DNA of 64,000 bases from the NCBI GenBank assembly GCA_965216695.1, contig OZ244212.1, positions 4,216,001 through 4,280,000 of the forward strand. Reading direction: 5' to 3'. Positions 1 through 8,045 of this stretch are shown here, in pieces (within the stretch, counting starts at the first letter, position 1; each line of letters begins with the position of its first letter). The notes beneath the pieces were generated by a model that was not told the DNA's origin, ran no database searches, and saw only the letters and a program-made list of their open reading frames with translations. The DNA is from G965216695 sp965216695. GTDB lineage: Bacteria > Pseudomonadota > Gammaproteobacteria > Pseudomonadales > Azotimanducaceae. Both the position numbers and the translations under genes were made by a program.

Positions 1-1
1 A

Positions 2-580
2 ACGTCGAACTACGATGGTACGCGCTTCATCATCGGCAACGCCGGGAGTGCCACGGTTGATGGACTCGAGGTAGAGTTCAGCTGGCAAGCCAGCGCTAAT
101 TTGCGTCTGCACAGCTCGGTGTCTTGGATTAATGCCGAATACGACGACTTCGTGGGGGCTCAGTGTGTAGAAGATTCTTCGGGTCAGCCGGCCAACGCCG
201 ATTGTGATCCGGTATCGGGCACCGAAAACCAGGAAGGCGAAAAACTCGAACGCTCTCCGGATCTGGAATTCAATCTGAGCGCGTTGTGGGAGTCGACGCT
301 AACGGATGCGATTCGTTTGAAGGCGTCGGCATCACTCTATTACTCGGATGAGTATTTCGTTCAGCCCACGCAGGCGGACTACGCAACCCAGGATTCGTTC
401 ACCAAGTGGGATGCGCGCATTGCGCTTGCGTCTAGCGACGAGCGCTGGGAAGTGGGTTTAACCGGGCGCAATCTTGGCGACGAGATGACCATTCAACACG
501 CATACAACATCGCTGGTAACCAGTTCCGCAATCTGAGCATCGGTCGCTCACTAACGATCGACGCCATGTTCCGGTTCTAA
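2..580 (+). CDS. TonB-dependent receptor, C-terminal part (5' truncated by window edge)
   Basis: The reading frame is open from the first bases of the window and ends at a TAA at 578-580, giving 192 residues of the end of an outer-membrane TonB-dependent receptor. It shows alternating beta-barrel strands such as VDGLEVEFSWQ and WDARIALAS, a late 'GRNLGDE' loop typical of the last barrel strands, and an aromatic C-terminus (MFRF) as needed for BAM recognition. The plug and TonB box lie outside the window, so the ligand cannot be guessed. A strong hairpin terminator follows 10 bases after the stop. Confidence 0.9.
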   Translation, partial: TSNYDGTRFIIGNAGSATVDGLEVEFSWQASANLRLHSSVSWINAEYDDFVGAQCVEDSSGQPANADCDPVSGTENQEGEKLERSPDLEFNLSALWESTLTDAIRLKASASLYYSDEYFVQPTQADYATQDSFTKWDARIALASSDERWEVGLTGRNLGDEMTIQHAYNIAGNQFRNLSIGRSLTIDAMFRF

Positions 581-590
581 CGCCATCTAC

Positions 591-620
591 GGGTCCGCTG
601 TGTTAGCGGCGGACCCGTTT
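591..620 (+). terminator. Rho-independent terminator-like hairpin after the TonB receptor
   Basis: GGGTCCGC at 591-598 pairs perfectly with GCGGACCC at 609-616, with a 10-base loop, followed by GTTTG. It lies 10 bases downstream of the receptor stop and just before the convergent Spy/CpxP-like gene. The T-tract is short, so its efficiency is uncertain. Confidence 0.7.
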
Positions 621-629
621 GTAACGCCG

Positions 630-1094
630 TTACAGGGTAATCAGGCCGCTTCGCACCATGTCGGCAAAGCGCTGCAGCTGGTCTGGGTGCAGTATCGACG
701 CAAGTTCCCTCAGCCCCTTCGCAAACTCCTCCTGCAGGCGCTCCTCGGCGCGCAATCGGGGATCGAGTGCTGTCCGCAGGTGTGCTGTTTCGAGGTCGTC
801 GCGCGTCAGCAGATCCGCAAGCGCCGCCAGGGATCGTTTCTCGTCTAACGCTGCCTGCTCGCGTTCCAGTTTCAGCTGATTGAGAATCGCCGCAACGCGT
901 GACGTTTGCGTGTCATCCAGATCCAGGTGATGGCGGAGATAGCGCAGCGGTCTGCGAACGCCGAAATGCCCGCTGCCGCGCCCGTGCGCGCGCGTCTCGT
1001 TATACGTCTTGCGACTCGACGAGGATGCGTGAGCGTACGCCGGGCGAAGGGACCAGCAACCGTGCCAGCAGTTGTTCCAATAGTGAAATCTCAT
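630..1094 (-). CDS. Spy/CpxP-like (periplasmic heavy-metal sensor-type) helical protein
   Basis: The 154-residue product has an almost entirely helical second half. The order RRPLRYLRHHLDLDD, then TQTSRVAAILNQLKLEREQA, then a late HPDQLQRFADMVRSG matches the LTxxQ-type Spy/CpxP family and its 'heavy-metal sensor' relatives. Members usually bind unfolded protein or metal in the periplasm. This one has no hydrophobic signal peptide; the first 45 residues are rich in H, W, C, S and R. It may therefore act in the cytoplasm, or the true start may differ. It stands alone between a receptor and a sulfatase gene. The family call is moderate and the function is not established. Confidence 0.65.
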   Translation of the reverse strand: MRFHYWNNCWHGCWSLRPAYAHASSSSRKTYNETRAHGRGSGHFGVRRPLRYLRHHLDLDDTQTSRVAAILNQLKLEREQAALDEKRSLAALADLLTRDDLETAHLRTALDPRLRAEERLQEEFAKGLRELASILHPDQLQRFADMVRSGLITL

Positions 1095-1326
1095 CGTATT
1101 GCCTCCAAGGCTTGCCGCGACAGCCAGAGTCAGGCGCGGCGTTTGGGGTTATTCCACCGGGGTGCGGGATTGATCAGTTTCCTGTTGGTAACCGGGGTTA
1201 CCTGTCGGCTACCACTCAGTCCGGGTCCTCCGGGGTTGTGTGTCGCCGGAATGAATCCTGGCGATACGAAATCCTAACGGTTGCGCGAACACTCTGTCCA
1301 GCGGCGCGTGGTGGTGTGGGTTCAGG

Positions 1327-2739
1327 TCATTGCCCAGGTGGTGGGTTGGCGGTGCGGTCCGGGGGCGGGAACTCGGAAGGCGGCGCGTGGGTTCGTAGCG
1401 GCGCGAACACGGCTCGCGCGGCCTGAAGTGCTGCGGTCATCTGCGCCGTTACATCAGGGTATCGTTGCGCATAGCTGTAGGCTTCCCCATCAGCCTGGCC
1501 TACGTCGAAGAGCAGTGGGTACGGGGCCTGGAATCCCGGTAGCGCATCGAAGCGTTCGAACGCCCCGAGACTGGTGGTGTAGTAGGCATGCGTCACGAGT
1601 TTCCATGACTTCCGGCGAATGCCGACGACGGTTTCGTTGTTGAAATACAGGAGGTCGCCCGCGCGCTCAATGCCCGGTTCGTTGAATACAGGTATCAGGC
1701 TGACACCATCGAGCGTGGTGGCGGCGGGTTGTGTCGCCGTGATCTCGGCAATCGTGGGCAGCACGTCGGTGTTCATCGTGGCGTAGTCGGTTTCCTGTTT
1801 TGCGGGTATCGCCGCGGGCCACGATGCGATGAACGGAACCCTGTAACCGCCTTCCCAGGTATTACCCTTGCCGCCGCGCATCGAGCCGGCACTGCCCTCG
1901 AAAAATGGTCCATTGTCACTCGTGAAGAGGATCAGTGTGTTCTGTAGGAGCCCGAGCTCGCGGAGGGTACGGACCAGTTCGCCGGTGCTCCAGTCGATCT
2001 CTTCCACCGTATCACCATACAGTCCCGCTTCTGAGCGGCCTTCGAACCCGGGTGATGCGAACAGTGGAATATGCGGGAACGTGTGGGACAACAACAGCAG
2101 GAACGGTCGGTCGCTGTTGCGGCGGATGAAATCCACGGAAGCTTCGGTGTATCGCCGCGTCAGCATGCGCTGATCTACGCTCGCCTCGATCCTGCGATTG
2201 CCCCGGAACAGATGAAAATCCGGCATGTCGTTGCTGTGTGGTACGCCGAAGAACTCGTCGAATCCGTGCTTCAGCGGGGAGAACTTCGGTAATCCTCCAA
2301 GGTGCCACTTGCCCACCAGCATCGTACGGTATCCGGCGCGCGACGCGAGCTCCGCGATCGTTTCCTCCGACGACGGCAATCCGTGTTGTGCTCCGCTGGT
2401 TACCACTTTCCATGCGAGCCCGGAGCGGATCGCGTAACGACCGGTCAGCAAACCGGCCCGTGACGGCGAGCAGACGTTCGCACTGGCATAGGCGTGCCGG
2501 AAGCGCAGGCCACGCTTCGCCAGCGCGTCTATATGAGGTGTTTTGATGCGGGTTGCTCCGTACACGCCGATGTCGCCGTATCCGAGGTCGTCTGCCAGCA
2601 CAATAACCACATTGGGTGCTGGAGGCTTTGCAGGCTCGGCATTGCCCCAGGCGGCAGCGATCGTCGTGCAGCAGGCGAGAATCAGCAGCGTGCAACACAT
2701 ACCCGTCTGGCGCTTGCGATTCACCGCCGTTAGCGACAT
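1327..2739 (-). CDS. Secreted sulfatase (arylsulfatase family, formylglycine type)
   Basis: This 470-residue protein has an N-terminal signal peptide (about residues 14-32) followed by the sulfatase core: NVVIVLADDLGYGD with the metal-binding D50-D51, and the C90-S-P-S-R motif whose cysteine is converted to formylglycine. Later LFTSDNGP and MRGGKG motifs complete the metal and sulfate site. Sulfatases hydrolyse sulfate esters, commonly of sulfated polysaccharides or aryl sulfates in marine bacteria; the substrate here is unknown. Its ATG overlaps the TAA stop of the upstream AhpD-like selenoprotein gene by one base (TAATG), so the two genes should be translationally coupled. A formylglycine-generating enzyme would be needed elsewhere in the genome. 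Confidence 0.93.
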   Translation of the reverse strand: MSLTAVNRKRQTGMCCTLLILACCTTIAAAWGNAEPAKPPAPNVVIVLADDLGYGDIGVYGATRIKTPHIDALAKRGLRFRHAYASANVCSPSRAGLLTGRYAIRSGLAWKVVTSGAQHGLPSSEETIAELASRAGYRTMLVGKWHLGGLPKFSPLKHGFDEFFGVPHSNDMPDFHLFRGNRRIEASVDQRMLTRRYTEASVDFIRRNSDRPFLLLLSHTFPHIPLFASPGFEGRSEAGLYGDTVEEIDWSTGELVRTLRELGLLQNTLILFTSDNGPFFEGSAGSMRGGKGNTWEGGYRVPFIASWPAAIPAKQETDYATMNTDVLPTIAEITATQPAATTLDGVSLIPVFNEPGIERAGDLLYFNNETVVGIRRKSWKLVTHAYYTTSLGAFERFDALPGFQAPYPLLFDVGQADGEAYSYAQRYPDVTAQMTAALQAARAVFAPLRTHAPPSEFPPPDRTANPPPGQ

Positions 2740-3842
2740 TACTGCGACATCAATGTATCGAGACCAAGGTTGGCGCGTAAGTCAGACGTTGCGCTGGCCT
2801 TAGTGGATTCCAGCGGAATGCCTGTAGCGTCGGCGATCCGCGGGTAGGCATTGAAGGCACCGAGCGTCGCGGCGGCGTCGAGGAGTGCTTCAGGTCCTAG
2901 GCGTTGGAGCAGCTGCCTGCGAGCGTGCGCGGCCGCAGCACTGTCATTGGCGCAAACGGCTTCCGCCAGCGCGTTGAGCGTATCGTCGTCTCCAATGCCG
3001 CTCTCTCCTGCTTCGCTGATACCCTGCATGACCGCCTCGAGGCGATAGTCCGCGCCCGTGTGCTCGCCACTCAGACCGAGTCGCGCTGCATGACTGGTTG
3101 TTCAGTAATAGCAGCCCAGGAGAGCCGAGGCACGTGCGGCCAGGAATTCCATCTGGGCTCGGGTAATACTGCGGGGCACCCCGTCGAGTTCTTCCACGCG
3201 TGGATCTTCCATATACATGGTGTTTGCAACACTCCAGAATCGCCGCGCTTCCCCGGGGTTGAGCGTCAGCGCACGGCGAATGTAGAAGTGGGATTCGTTG
3301 GCGTAGAAGTCGGCAAAAGCGGTGGGTGCGTTTTCGGGTGCAATTGTTGCCACGTAGCCGGGACCCGGGGTGGCGGCAGGCTCGCGCTGACGGCGGGGCT
3401 CGCCGGTAATGGGGGGCGGTGGCGGCGGTCGATCGGCGCCGATGCCGACAGCGAACGCGTCCAGTGCGCAGATGGATGCGATGAGCGAAACCAGTTCCAC
3501 GTACTCGTCTTCGCAGATTCCGTCGGCAATGGCTTCGTCGACGAATCGCCGCGAGATACGCCCGGGATCGCGTACGATGGTGTGCACGACATGCACTGTG
3601 GCGTCGGAAAGACCAGCGGTGGCAACGTGTGGTGGAAACCTACCGTATGGCGAGAGTGCCGCCTTTCGCTCCGCGCACGATGGGCATTGCCAGGCTGCGC
3701 GAACCGCTTCGATGATGCCGATCCGAGCATCTGGCGACAGCCAGTCGCCGGGACCACCCAATTCGCCCCAACACCGATCGAGGGCCGCGCGAAGATCGGT
3801 GCGTAGCGCGCCCTGGTGAGGTAGCTGATCCGTGAAAGCCAT
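2739..3842 (-). CDS. AhpD/carboxymuconolactone-decarboxylase-like selenoprotein, in-frame TGA at codon 247
   Basis: A 246-codon frame (3842-3102) ends in TGA, but the same frame stays open for 120 more codons to TAA at 2741-2739. Read as selenocysteine, the TGA gives a 367-residue protein with C244-Y-Y-U247-T-T-S-H251. With E232 this reproduces the spacing of the catalytic Glu, CxxC and His of mycobacterial AhpD (E118, C130, C133, H137). The sequence after the TGA (HAARLGLSGEHTGADYRL) continues the CMD fold without a break. A first, degenerate CMD-like half has C53-P-S-C56, and a proline-rich linker (about 139-145) separates the halves. A bacterial-SECIS-like hairpin starts 17 bases after the TGA. 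AhpD-like proteins are thiol peroxidase or disulfide reductase partners, and U-containing members are known from marine metagenomes. The alternatives are a nonsense mutation or sequencing error. The gene is coupled to the downstream sulfatase. Confidence 0.85.
3065..3085 (-). promoter_or_regulatory. Candidate bacterial SECIS hairpin
   Basis: On the minus strand, CGC-G-ACTC, then loop GGTCT, then GAGT-G-GCG forms 4 base pairs, a G-G mismatch and 3 more base pairs. The loop begins 24 bases after the TGA at 3104-3102 and its first two bases are GG. These features fit the published bacterial SECIS pattern (apical loop 16-37 bases after UGA, small loop, at least one G in the first two loop positions). 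SelB binding is inferred, not shown. Confidence 0.7.
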
Positions 3843-3968
3843 GGGTCATTCTAAGCCTGGCGCGTTGGGCCATCCAATACGTTTGTACCCATGCGTTGAC
3901 CGGTGCGATGGATCGCCCGGAAAATGTGCGATGAGGATGTTCGCTGAGCAGGTAAGGCGGTATGGCAG

Positions 3969-5198
3969 GTGGTGGGGCGCGCACGCGATCGTGCGCGTAA
4001 CGTGAGCGAATCCGGATTGCAAAGCAGCGGGTCGGGCGTTACGCAACGTTCGCGTCTGCTTGGCGTGGTTACCGTGGCCGGAGCGTCCATTGGTGCCGGA
4101 ATGCTTGCGATGCCGCTCGTCAGCGCGGGTATGTGGTTTCCGCTCACGCTCGTGAGCCTGGTCGTCGTTTGGTGGGTCAGCTATTGCTCGGCGATGCTCG
4201 TTGTAAACATCGGAATCGACTTCGAACCGGGCGCGAGCTTCGCTACCTATGTGCGCGCAATCCTCGGTCCGAGGTGGAGCGCGGCTACCGACCTGTCGGT
4301 CGGCGCATTGCTCTATACACTGATGTACGCGTATATCTCCGGGGGCAGCAGCGTGCTCGCGGGCGCGATGGGATGGCCCGATCCCTGGGGTCAGCGTCTG
4401 GCGGCGATTGTGCTTTGCAGCGCCGTTGCCTGGTTCGCCTGGCGCGGGGGCGTAACGGTCGCTCGGCTCTGCCTGCTTCTCCTGTTGATCATGGCCGTCG
4501 CATTTCTCGTGTCGGTGTCCGATCTGCTCGCGACTGTCGATGTACCGGCGCTGCTGTTGCACGAATGGCACTTTTCTGCGTTCGTGGCTATTGCGCTGCC
4601 GGTGTTTCTGACGTCGTTCGGGTTTTCCGCCGTGGTTCCGAGCCTGGTTGTGGTGTACGGACCGGACCGACCGAGGTTGCGTTACAGCGTGCTTGCGGGT
4701 TCCCTTCTAGCGCTCGCCGCCTACGTGCTCTGGTGTGCTGCGGTTTTCGGACAGCTCGACCGGCCGTGGTTCATGGGGGCCTCGGAGCGAGGCGATGTGT
4801 CTGGATTGGTGCAGGCGCTGGGAGATTCCGGCACCCGCAGCACGCTAATCAGCACGTTTTCTTTTTTCGCAGTGCTGTCGTCCTTCTTCGCGCTTGCATT
4901 GAGTCTGACCGACTTTCTTTGGGATCTGATAGGCCGAACAAGGGTGCGCCGTTGGCATGCGGTTGCGCTCGCGTTACTGCCGCCGCTCGTACTCAGTTCC
5001 ACGTTTCCGCGCGGATTTGTACCTGCGATTGGATTTGCGGGACTCGTTATGGTGTTCGGTTTCATGTGGGTGCCCGCGATAATGACGCTGAAACGTACCG
5101 GTCGAATGAACGCAGTGCCGCTGATGGTCCTCGTTGGAGGTGCAGTAGTAGCCGTGTGCCACGTGCTGGCCATGATGGACCTGCTTCCGCGTTACTGA
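3969..5198 (+). CDS. Aromatic amino acid permease-like transporter (HAAAP/Mtr-TyrP family)
   Basis: This 409-residue integral membrane protein has about eleven hydrophobic segments. The first carries GASIGAGMLAMPLVSAGMWF, the signature of Mtr/TyrP/TnaB-type proton symporters for tryptophan and tyrosine. The length matches the family (about 400). The ATG at 3969 gives a polar lead of some 25 residues; a later start near the first membrane helix is possible. It runs divergently from the selenoprotein operon and is followed by the ArsR regulator. The exact amino acid transported cannot be told from sequence. Confidence 0.85.
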   Translation: MVGRARDRARNVSESGLQSSGSGVTQRSRLLGVVTVAGASIGAGMLAMPLVSAGMWFPLTLVSLVVVWWVSYCSAMLVVNIGIDFEPGASFATYVRAILGPRWSAATDLSVGALLYTLMYAYISGGSSVLAGAMGWPDPWGQRLAAIVLCSAVAWFAWRGGVTVARLCLLLLLIMAVAFLVSVSDLLATVDVPALLLHEWHFSAFVAIALPVFLTSFGFSAVVPSLVVVYGPDRPRLRYSVLAGSLLALAAYVLWCAAVFGQLDRPWFMGASERGDVSGLVQALGDSGTRSTLISTFSFFAVLSSFFALALSLTDFLWDLIGRTRVRRWHAVALALLPPLVLSSTFPRGFVPAIGFAGLVMVFGFMWVPAIMTLKRTGRMNAVPLMVLVGGAVVAVCHVLAMMDLLPRY

Positions 5199-5233
5199 TT
5201 GCGCATGACCGATGACGCTAGCGGTCTTAGAAA

Positions 5234-5255
5234 TATGCAACTATATGGTTGCATA
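5234..5255. promoter_or_regulatory. ArsR-type operator palindrome
   Basis: TATGCAAC at 5234-5241 and GTTGCATA at 5248-5255 form a perfect 8-bp inverted repeat with a 6-base spacer, 28 bases before the ArsR start. Such GCAAC/GTTGC palindromes are typical of ArsR regulators paired with SRPBCC genes, so autorepression is likely. Confidence 0.75.
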
Positions 5256-5283
5256 AATTTGCCATCGCGCGTAGGCTCTCGAT

Positions 5284-5607
5284 ATGAACGATGCTCAGAT
5301 GGCGGATGTCTTCAAGGCGCTGGCCGATTCACATCGGCGGCGATTGCTCGATGCGCTGATGCACGATCCGGGTCAGACCCTTGGCCGGCTCTGCGAATCA
5401 GCTGAAATCAGCCGGCAGGGCACGTCGAAACACTTGAAGATTCTGGAGCAGGCGCATTTGGTCGTCGTTCATTGGCAGGGACGGGAGAAGCTGCACTACC
5501 TTAACCCGTTGCCGATTCAGCAGATCAGCGAGCGCTGGATCCGGAAATACGAAACTGCGCGGGTTGCAGCACTCGCGAATCTTACTCGGAAACTCACTCA
5601 TGAATAA
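5284..5607 (+). CDS. ArsR-family winged-helix regulator
   Basis: The 107-residue product is the usual size for the family. MADVFKALADSHRRRLLDAL is the classic first helix of ArsR proteins, and the recognition helix is around ISRQGTSKHLKILEQAHLV (residues 42-60). No metal-binding CxC is present, so it belongs to the non-metal subgroup that accompanies SRPBCC/AHSA1 genes. A perfect palindrome lies just upstream. Its stop overlaps the start of the SRPBCC gene (ATGAATAA), so the pair is translationally coupled. It most likely represses its own operon; the inducer is unknown. Confidence 0.92.
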   Translation: MNDAQMADVFKALADSHRRRLLDALMHDPGQTLGRLCESAEISRQGTSKHLKILEQAHLVVVHWQGREKLHYLNPLPIQQISERWIRKYETARVAALANLTRKLTHE

Positions 5608-6040
5608 GCCTTCTCACGTGTACGAAACCTTCATCCGCGCGACTTCCGACCACATATGGAGCGCGTTGACGAACCCGGAATTCACCCGACAATATTTCCA
5701 TGGAACGGCGGCAACCTCAGACTGGCAACCCGGGTCCGCCGTACGGTACCTGAACGCCGACGGTTCCGTGGCTGTCGAAGGCGAGGTGCTCGAAGCGCAG
5801 CCGCCGGAAAGGCTCGTGATTACATGGCGCGTGCGCTACAACGAAGAAATGTCGCAGGAGCCGGCCAGCCGGGTCGTGTTCGACATCGAACCGCTTGGTG
5901 ACGTGTGTCGGTTGCGGGTGACCCACGACCAGTTCGCTCCAGACTCGCTGGTCTACCCGCACATAGCGTCGGGATGGAGCGGTATTCTGTGCAGTCTGAA
6001 ATCGCTGCTGGAAACCGGCGAAGCGCTATCCGTTGCCTGA
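5600..6040 (+). CDS. SRPBCC (AHSA1/START-like) domain protein
   Basis: The 146-residue protein begins MNKPSHVYETFIRATSDHIWSALTNPEFTRQYF, the standard opening of the AHSA1/SRPBCC ligand-binding fold, and continues with GEVLEAQPPERLVITW and a final GWSGILCSLKSLLETG helix. I chose the ATG at 5600 because it overlaps the ArsR stop by 8 bases and the domain starts immediately. These proteins bind small hydrophobic ligands; with the ArsR partner this one probably forms a ligand-responsive unit. The 3' end overlaps the convergent DksA-like gene by 15 bases. Confidence 0.9.
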   Translation: MNKPSHVYETFIRATSDHIWSALTNPEFTRQYFHGTAATSDWQPGSAVRYLNADGSVAVEGEVLEAQPPERLVITWRVRYNEEMSQEPASRVVFDIEPLGDVCRLRVTHDQFAPDSLVYPHIASGWSGILCSLKSLLETGEALSVA

Positions 6041-6364
6041 CTCCTGCGCGCAGACAACGCACAATGCGGTTGTGGGAAGCGTTTCGAGCCGGGCCGCTTC
6101 GATGGTTGATGCACACACGGAACAGGTACCGTAGGTTCCCGAATCGATGCGGGCGAGCGCCTGGTCCACGCTAGCGAGTTCTTCCTGGATGTGCTTGTAG
6201 AGGCTTTCGACGGTCTCTTCGTTTTCTAGTTCCTGTGCCTGCTCTTCCCAGTCGGCAGCGAGTGGCTTACCGCGTCGTTTCAGGTGTTCCGATAGTTTCT
6301 CGTCGCGATCTTTCAGCTCTGCGCGGAGCGCGAGTAGACTCCGTCGGTGAGTATCGTGTTCCAT
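6026..6364 (-). CDS. TraR/DksA-type C4 zinc-finger protein
   Basis: The 112-residue product has a helical coiled-coil N-terminal part and a C-terminal C4 zinc finger: C81-S-V-C84 and C102-V-V-C105. The SGTYGTCSVC lead-in is typical of the DksA/TraR family. It is shorter than DksA (about 150). Relatives bind the RNA polymerase secondary channel or have unknown roles. The 'DxxDA' tip is replaced by DWEEQAQELENEE, so true DksA activity is doubtful. It is a single gene, convergent with the SRPBCC gene. Confidence 0.88.
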   Translation of the reverse strand: MEHDTHRRSLLALRAELKDRDEKLSEHLKRRGKPLAADWEEQAQELENEETVESLYKHIQEELASVDQALARIDSGTYGTCSVCASTIEAARLETLPTTALCVVCAQESGNG

Positions 6365-6488
6365 CGTAAACTGATCCTTGCATTACACTCTGTCCAATAT
6401 GGCGGAGTCTGAGATCTCGCGTATCCGTATTAGTACGTAGGATAGGGTCGTGAATTGGTTGGTTGACTGATGGTGTCTTGGGTGTGCA

Positions 6489-8039
6489 TTGGACGGTGCG
6501 TTGATCGAACGTGAGACGAAGTATCTGGTTCCTGGTTGGCTCAACGTAGAGAAGGTCGTCGCGCGGATACAGTCCGACCTTTCCGAGACGGGTTATGCGT
6601 TCCAGCTCGTACGGGTAGGCCGGCAGCAGGATTGCTATTTGGATTCGGCCGCGAAAGACCTGCGCCACGCTGGCTGGAGTTTACGTATTCGGCGTCGCGC
6701 GCGCGGAAGATCAATCACGTTGAAATCGCACGCATCCGGAGGACCCGGCGGCGACGCGTTTCAACGCGAAGAGTTCACGCAACGGCTCTATGGCAAGGAC
6801 CAAGTACCTACCGCTGGCCGGATGGCGGAATGTCTGCGAGCACTTCTACCGTCGTCGGTGCATAGCCTGCAAGACCTGCAAACCCAAGTTTGTCAGACGA
6901 CTCGGCGGACTAGTTGGCTCGTCTGTGACCGCGCAGACCAGAGCATTGCGCTCTGGTGCGTCGATGAGGTACAGGTGCTGTCTCAACCTGGAACAAGGTA
7001 CGTGGAAGTAGAATTCGAGTACTTGACCGAGGAATACACCGACCTTGGGAGCATAGTGAACGACACGGCCCGAGCGCTCGGGTTGGTCCCGTCACGATTG
7101 AGTAAGTACGAGCGTGGCACGCGATGGTTGGATTCACAAGGTGCCGGTGACTCGCTACGCGCCGACGCCGTTGACCCGGCTGCCGGGTCGCAGAATCTTG
7201 CCCACCGTCAGCTCACGCAGCATCTGAATGCGCTGGTTTATTGGGAGCCCGTGGCGTGGGAAGGTCTGGACATCGAAGGCGTCCATCGGATGCGCGTGTG
7301 CGCGCGCAAGCTGCAGAGCACGCTGTTGCTTTGGGGTGGCGGCCGCGAAGATGCAGAGTCCGCGCGCCTTTCAGTCAAGGATCTGACCCGCAGACTAGGC
7401 GCGGTGCGCGATCTGGATGTACACCGGCAGAAGATTTCGGAACACCTGTCGTCGCGCGAGAGCGTCGACCATGACGACTACGTCAGGCGAATTGATGTGG
7501 AATATGCCGAGGCCCGGTCCGATCTCAGGAGGGTATTGCGGCAGGACTATCCTGCGGTGATTGCCGCGCTGAGAAAGGTTCGCGAGGCGTTCGCCCGTGT
7601 TGAGGTATCCGGTGGGTCATCGTCCGCTTGGCAAAGCGTGCTGCTGTCCGAGGTGCGAAATGCTGTTGCCGCGGGGAGGAGCGCATTCGCGTCGGCGAAC
7701 CCTACATCCCATCACGCCCTTCGTAAACGACTTCGCAACCTGAGGTACCAATTGGAGGATGTTGCCGCTATCGCGCCCGGGGCCGAACGCCTCGCCGACG
7801 CAGCGAAAGTGCTGCAGAATCTGTTGGGTACGATTCAGGATCTGCGGGTAAGCAACCGGAAGCTGAAACGCTTTCTGACTGATGGTGGCGCGCGAAATGG
7901 TGAGGAACTGCGTGCGTGGCGGCGCCGCAATCGTCGCGCGGCCCGGAAACAACGCGCGTTGTTGTATGACGCTTGGCTCGCGTTCGAACGGGAAGCGCAT
8001 CAGTTCGAAAGCGCCTCGGCTAACGCATCGACTAAGTAG
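6489..8039 (+). CDS. CYTH and CHAD domain protein (inorganic triphosphatase-like)
   Basis: This 516-residue protein combines two phosphate-handling domains. The CYTH domain (about 1-200) starts with the E7-x-E9-x-K11 signature and includes the basic strands GWSLRIRRRARGRSITLKSH. The CHAD domain (about 235-505) shows the histidine- and arginine-rich helix GVHRMRVCARKLQSTL and the matching ALRKRLRNLRYQLE helix. CYTH enzymes hydrolyse triphosphate or related phosphates, and CHAD domains bind polyphosphate. The start is a TTG at 6489; no ATG fits the CYTH motif. It sits beside a sodium/phosphate transporter gene on the opposite strand, consistent with a phosphate theme. Confidence 0.9.
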   Translation: MDGALIERETKYLVPGWLNVEKVVARIQSDLSETGYAFQLVRVGRQQDCYLDSAAKDLRHAGWSLRIRRRARGRSITLKSHASGGPGGDAFQREEFTQRLYGKDQVPTAGRMAECLRALLPSSVHSLQDLQTQVCQTTRRTSWLVCDRADQSIALWCVDEVQVLSQPGTRYVEVEFEYLTEEYTDLGSIVNDTARALGLVPSRLSKYERGTRWLDSQGAGDSLRADAVDPAAGSQNLAHRQLTQHLNALVYWEPVAWEGLDIEGVHRMRVCARKLQSTLLLWGGGREDAESARLSVKDLTRRLGAVRDLDVHRQKISEHLSSRESVDHDDYVRRIDVEYAEARSDLRRVLRQDYPAVIAALRKVREAFARVEVSGGSSSAWQSVLLSEVRNAVAAGRSAFASANPTSHHALRKRLRNLRYQLEDVAAIAPGAERLADAAKVLQNLLGTIQDLRVSNRKLKRFLTDGGARNGEELRAWRRRNRRAARKQRALLYDAWLAFEREAHQFESASANASTK

Positions 8040-8045
8040 TCACGC

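Noticed and set aside
2012..2698. Long minus-strand frame inside the sulfatase gene
   Set aside because: It overlaps the sulfatase in another phase and has no domain features.
3846..4571. Long minus-strand open frame opposite the amino-acid permease gene
   Set aside because: It is rich in H, R and E with no domain and lies antisense to a clear membrane transporter, so it is a shadow of the real gene.
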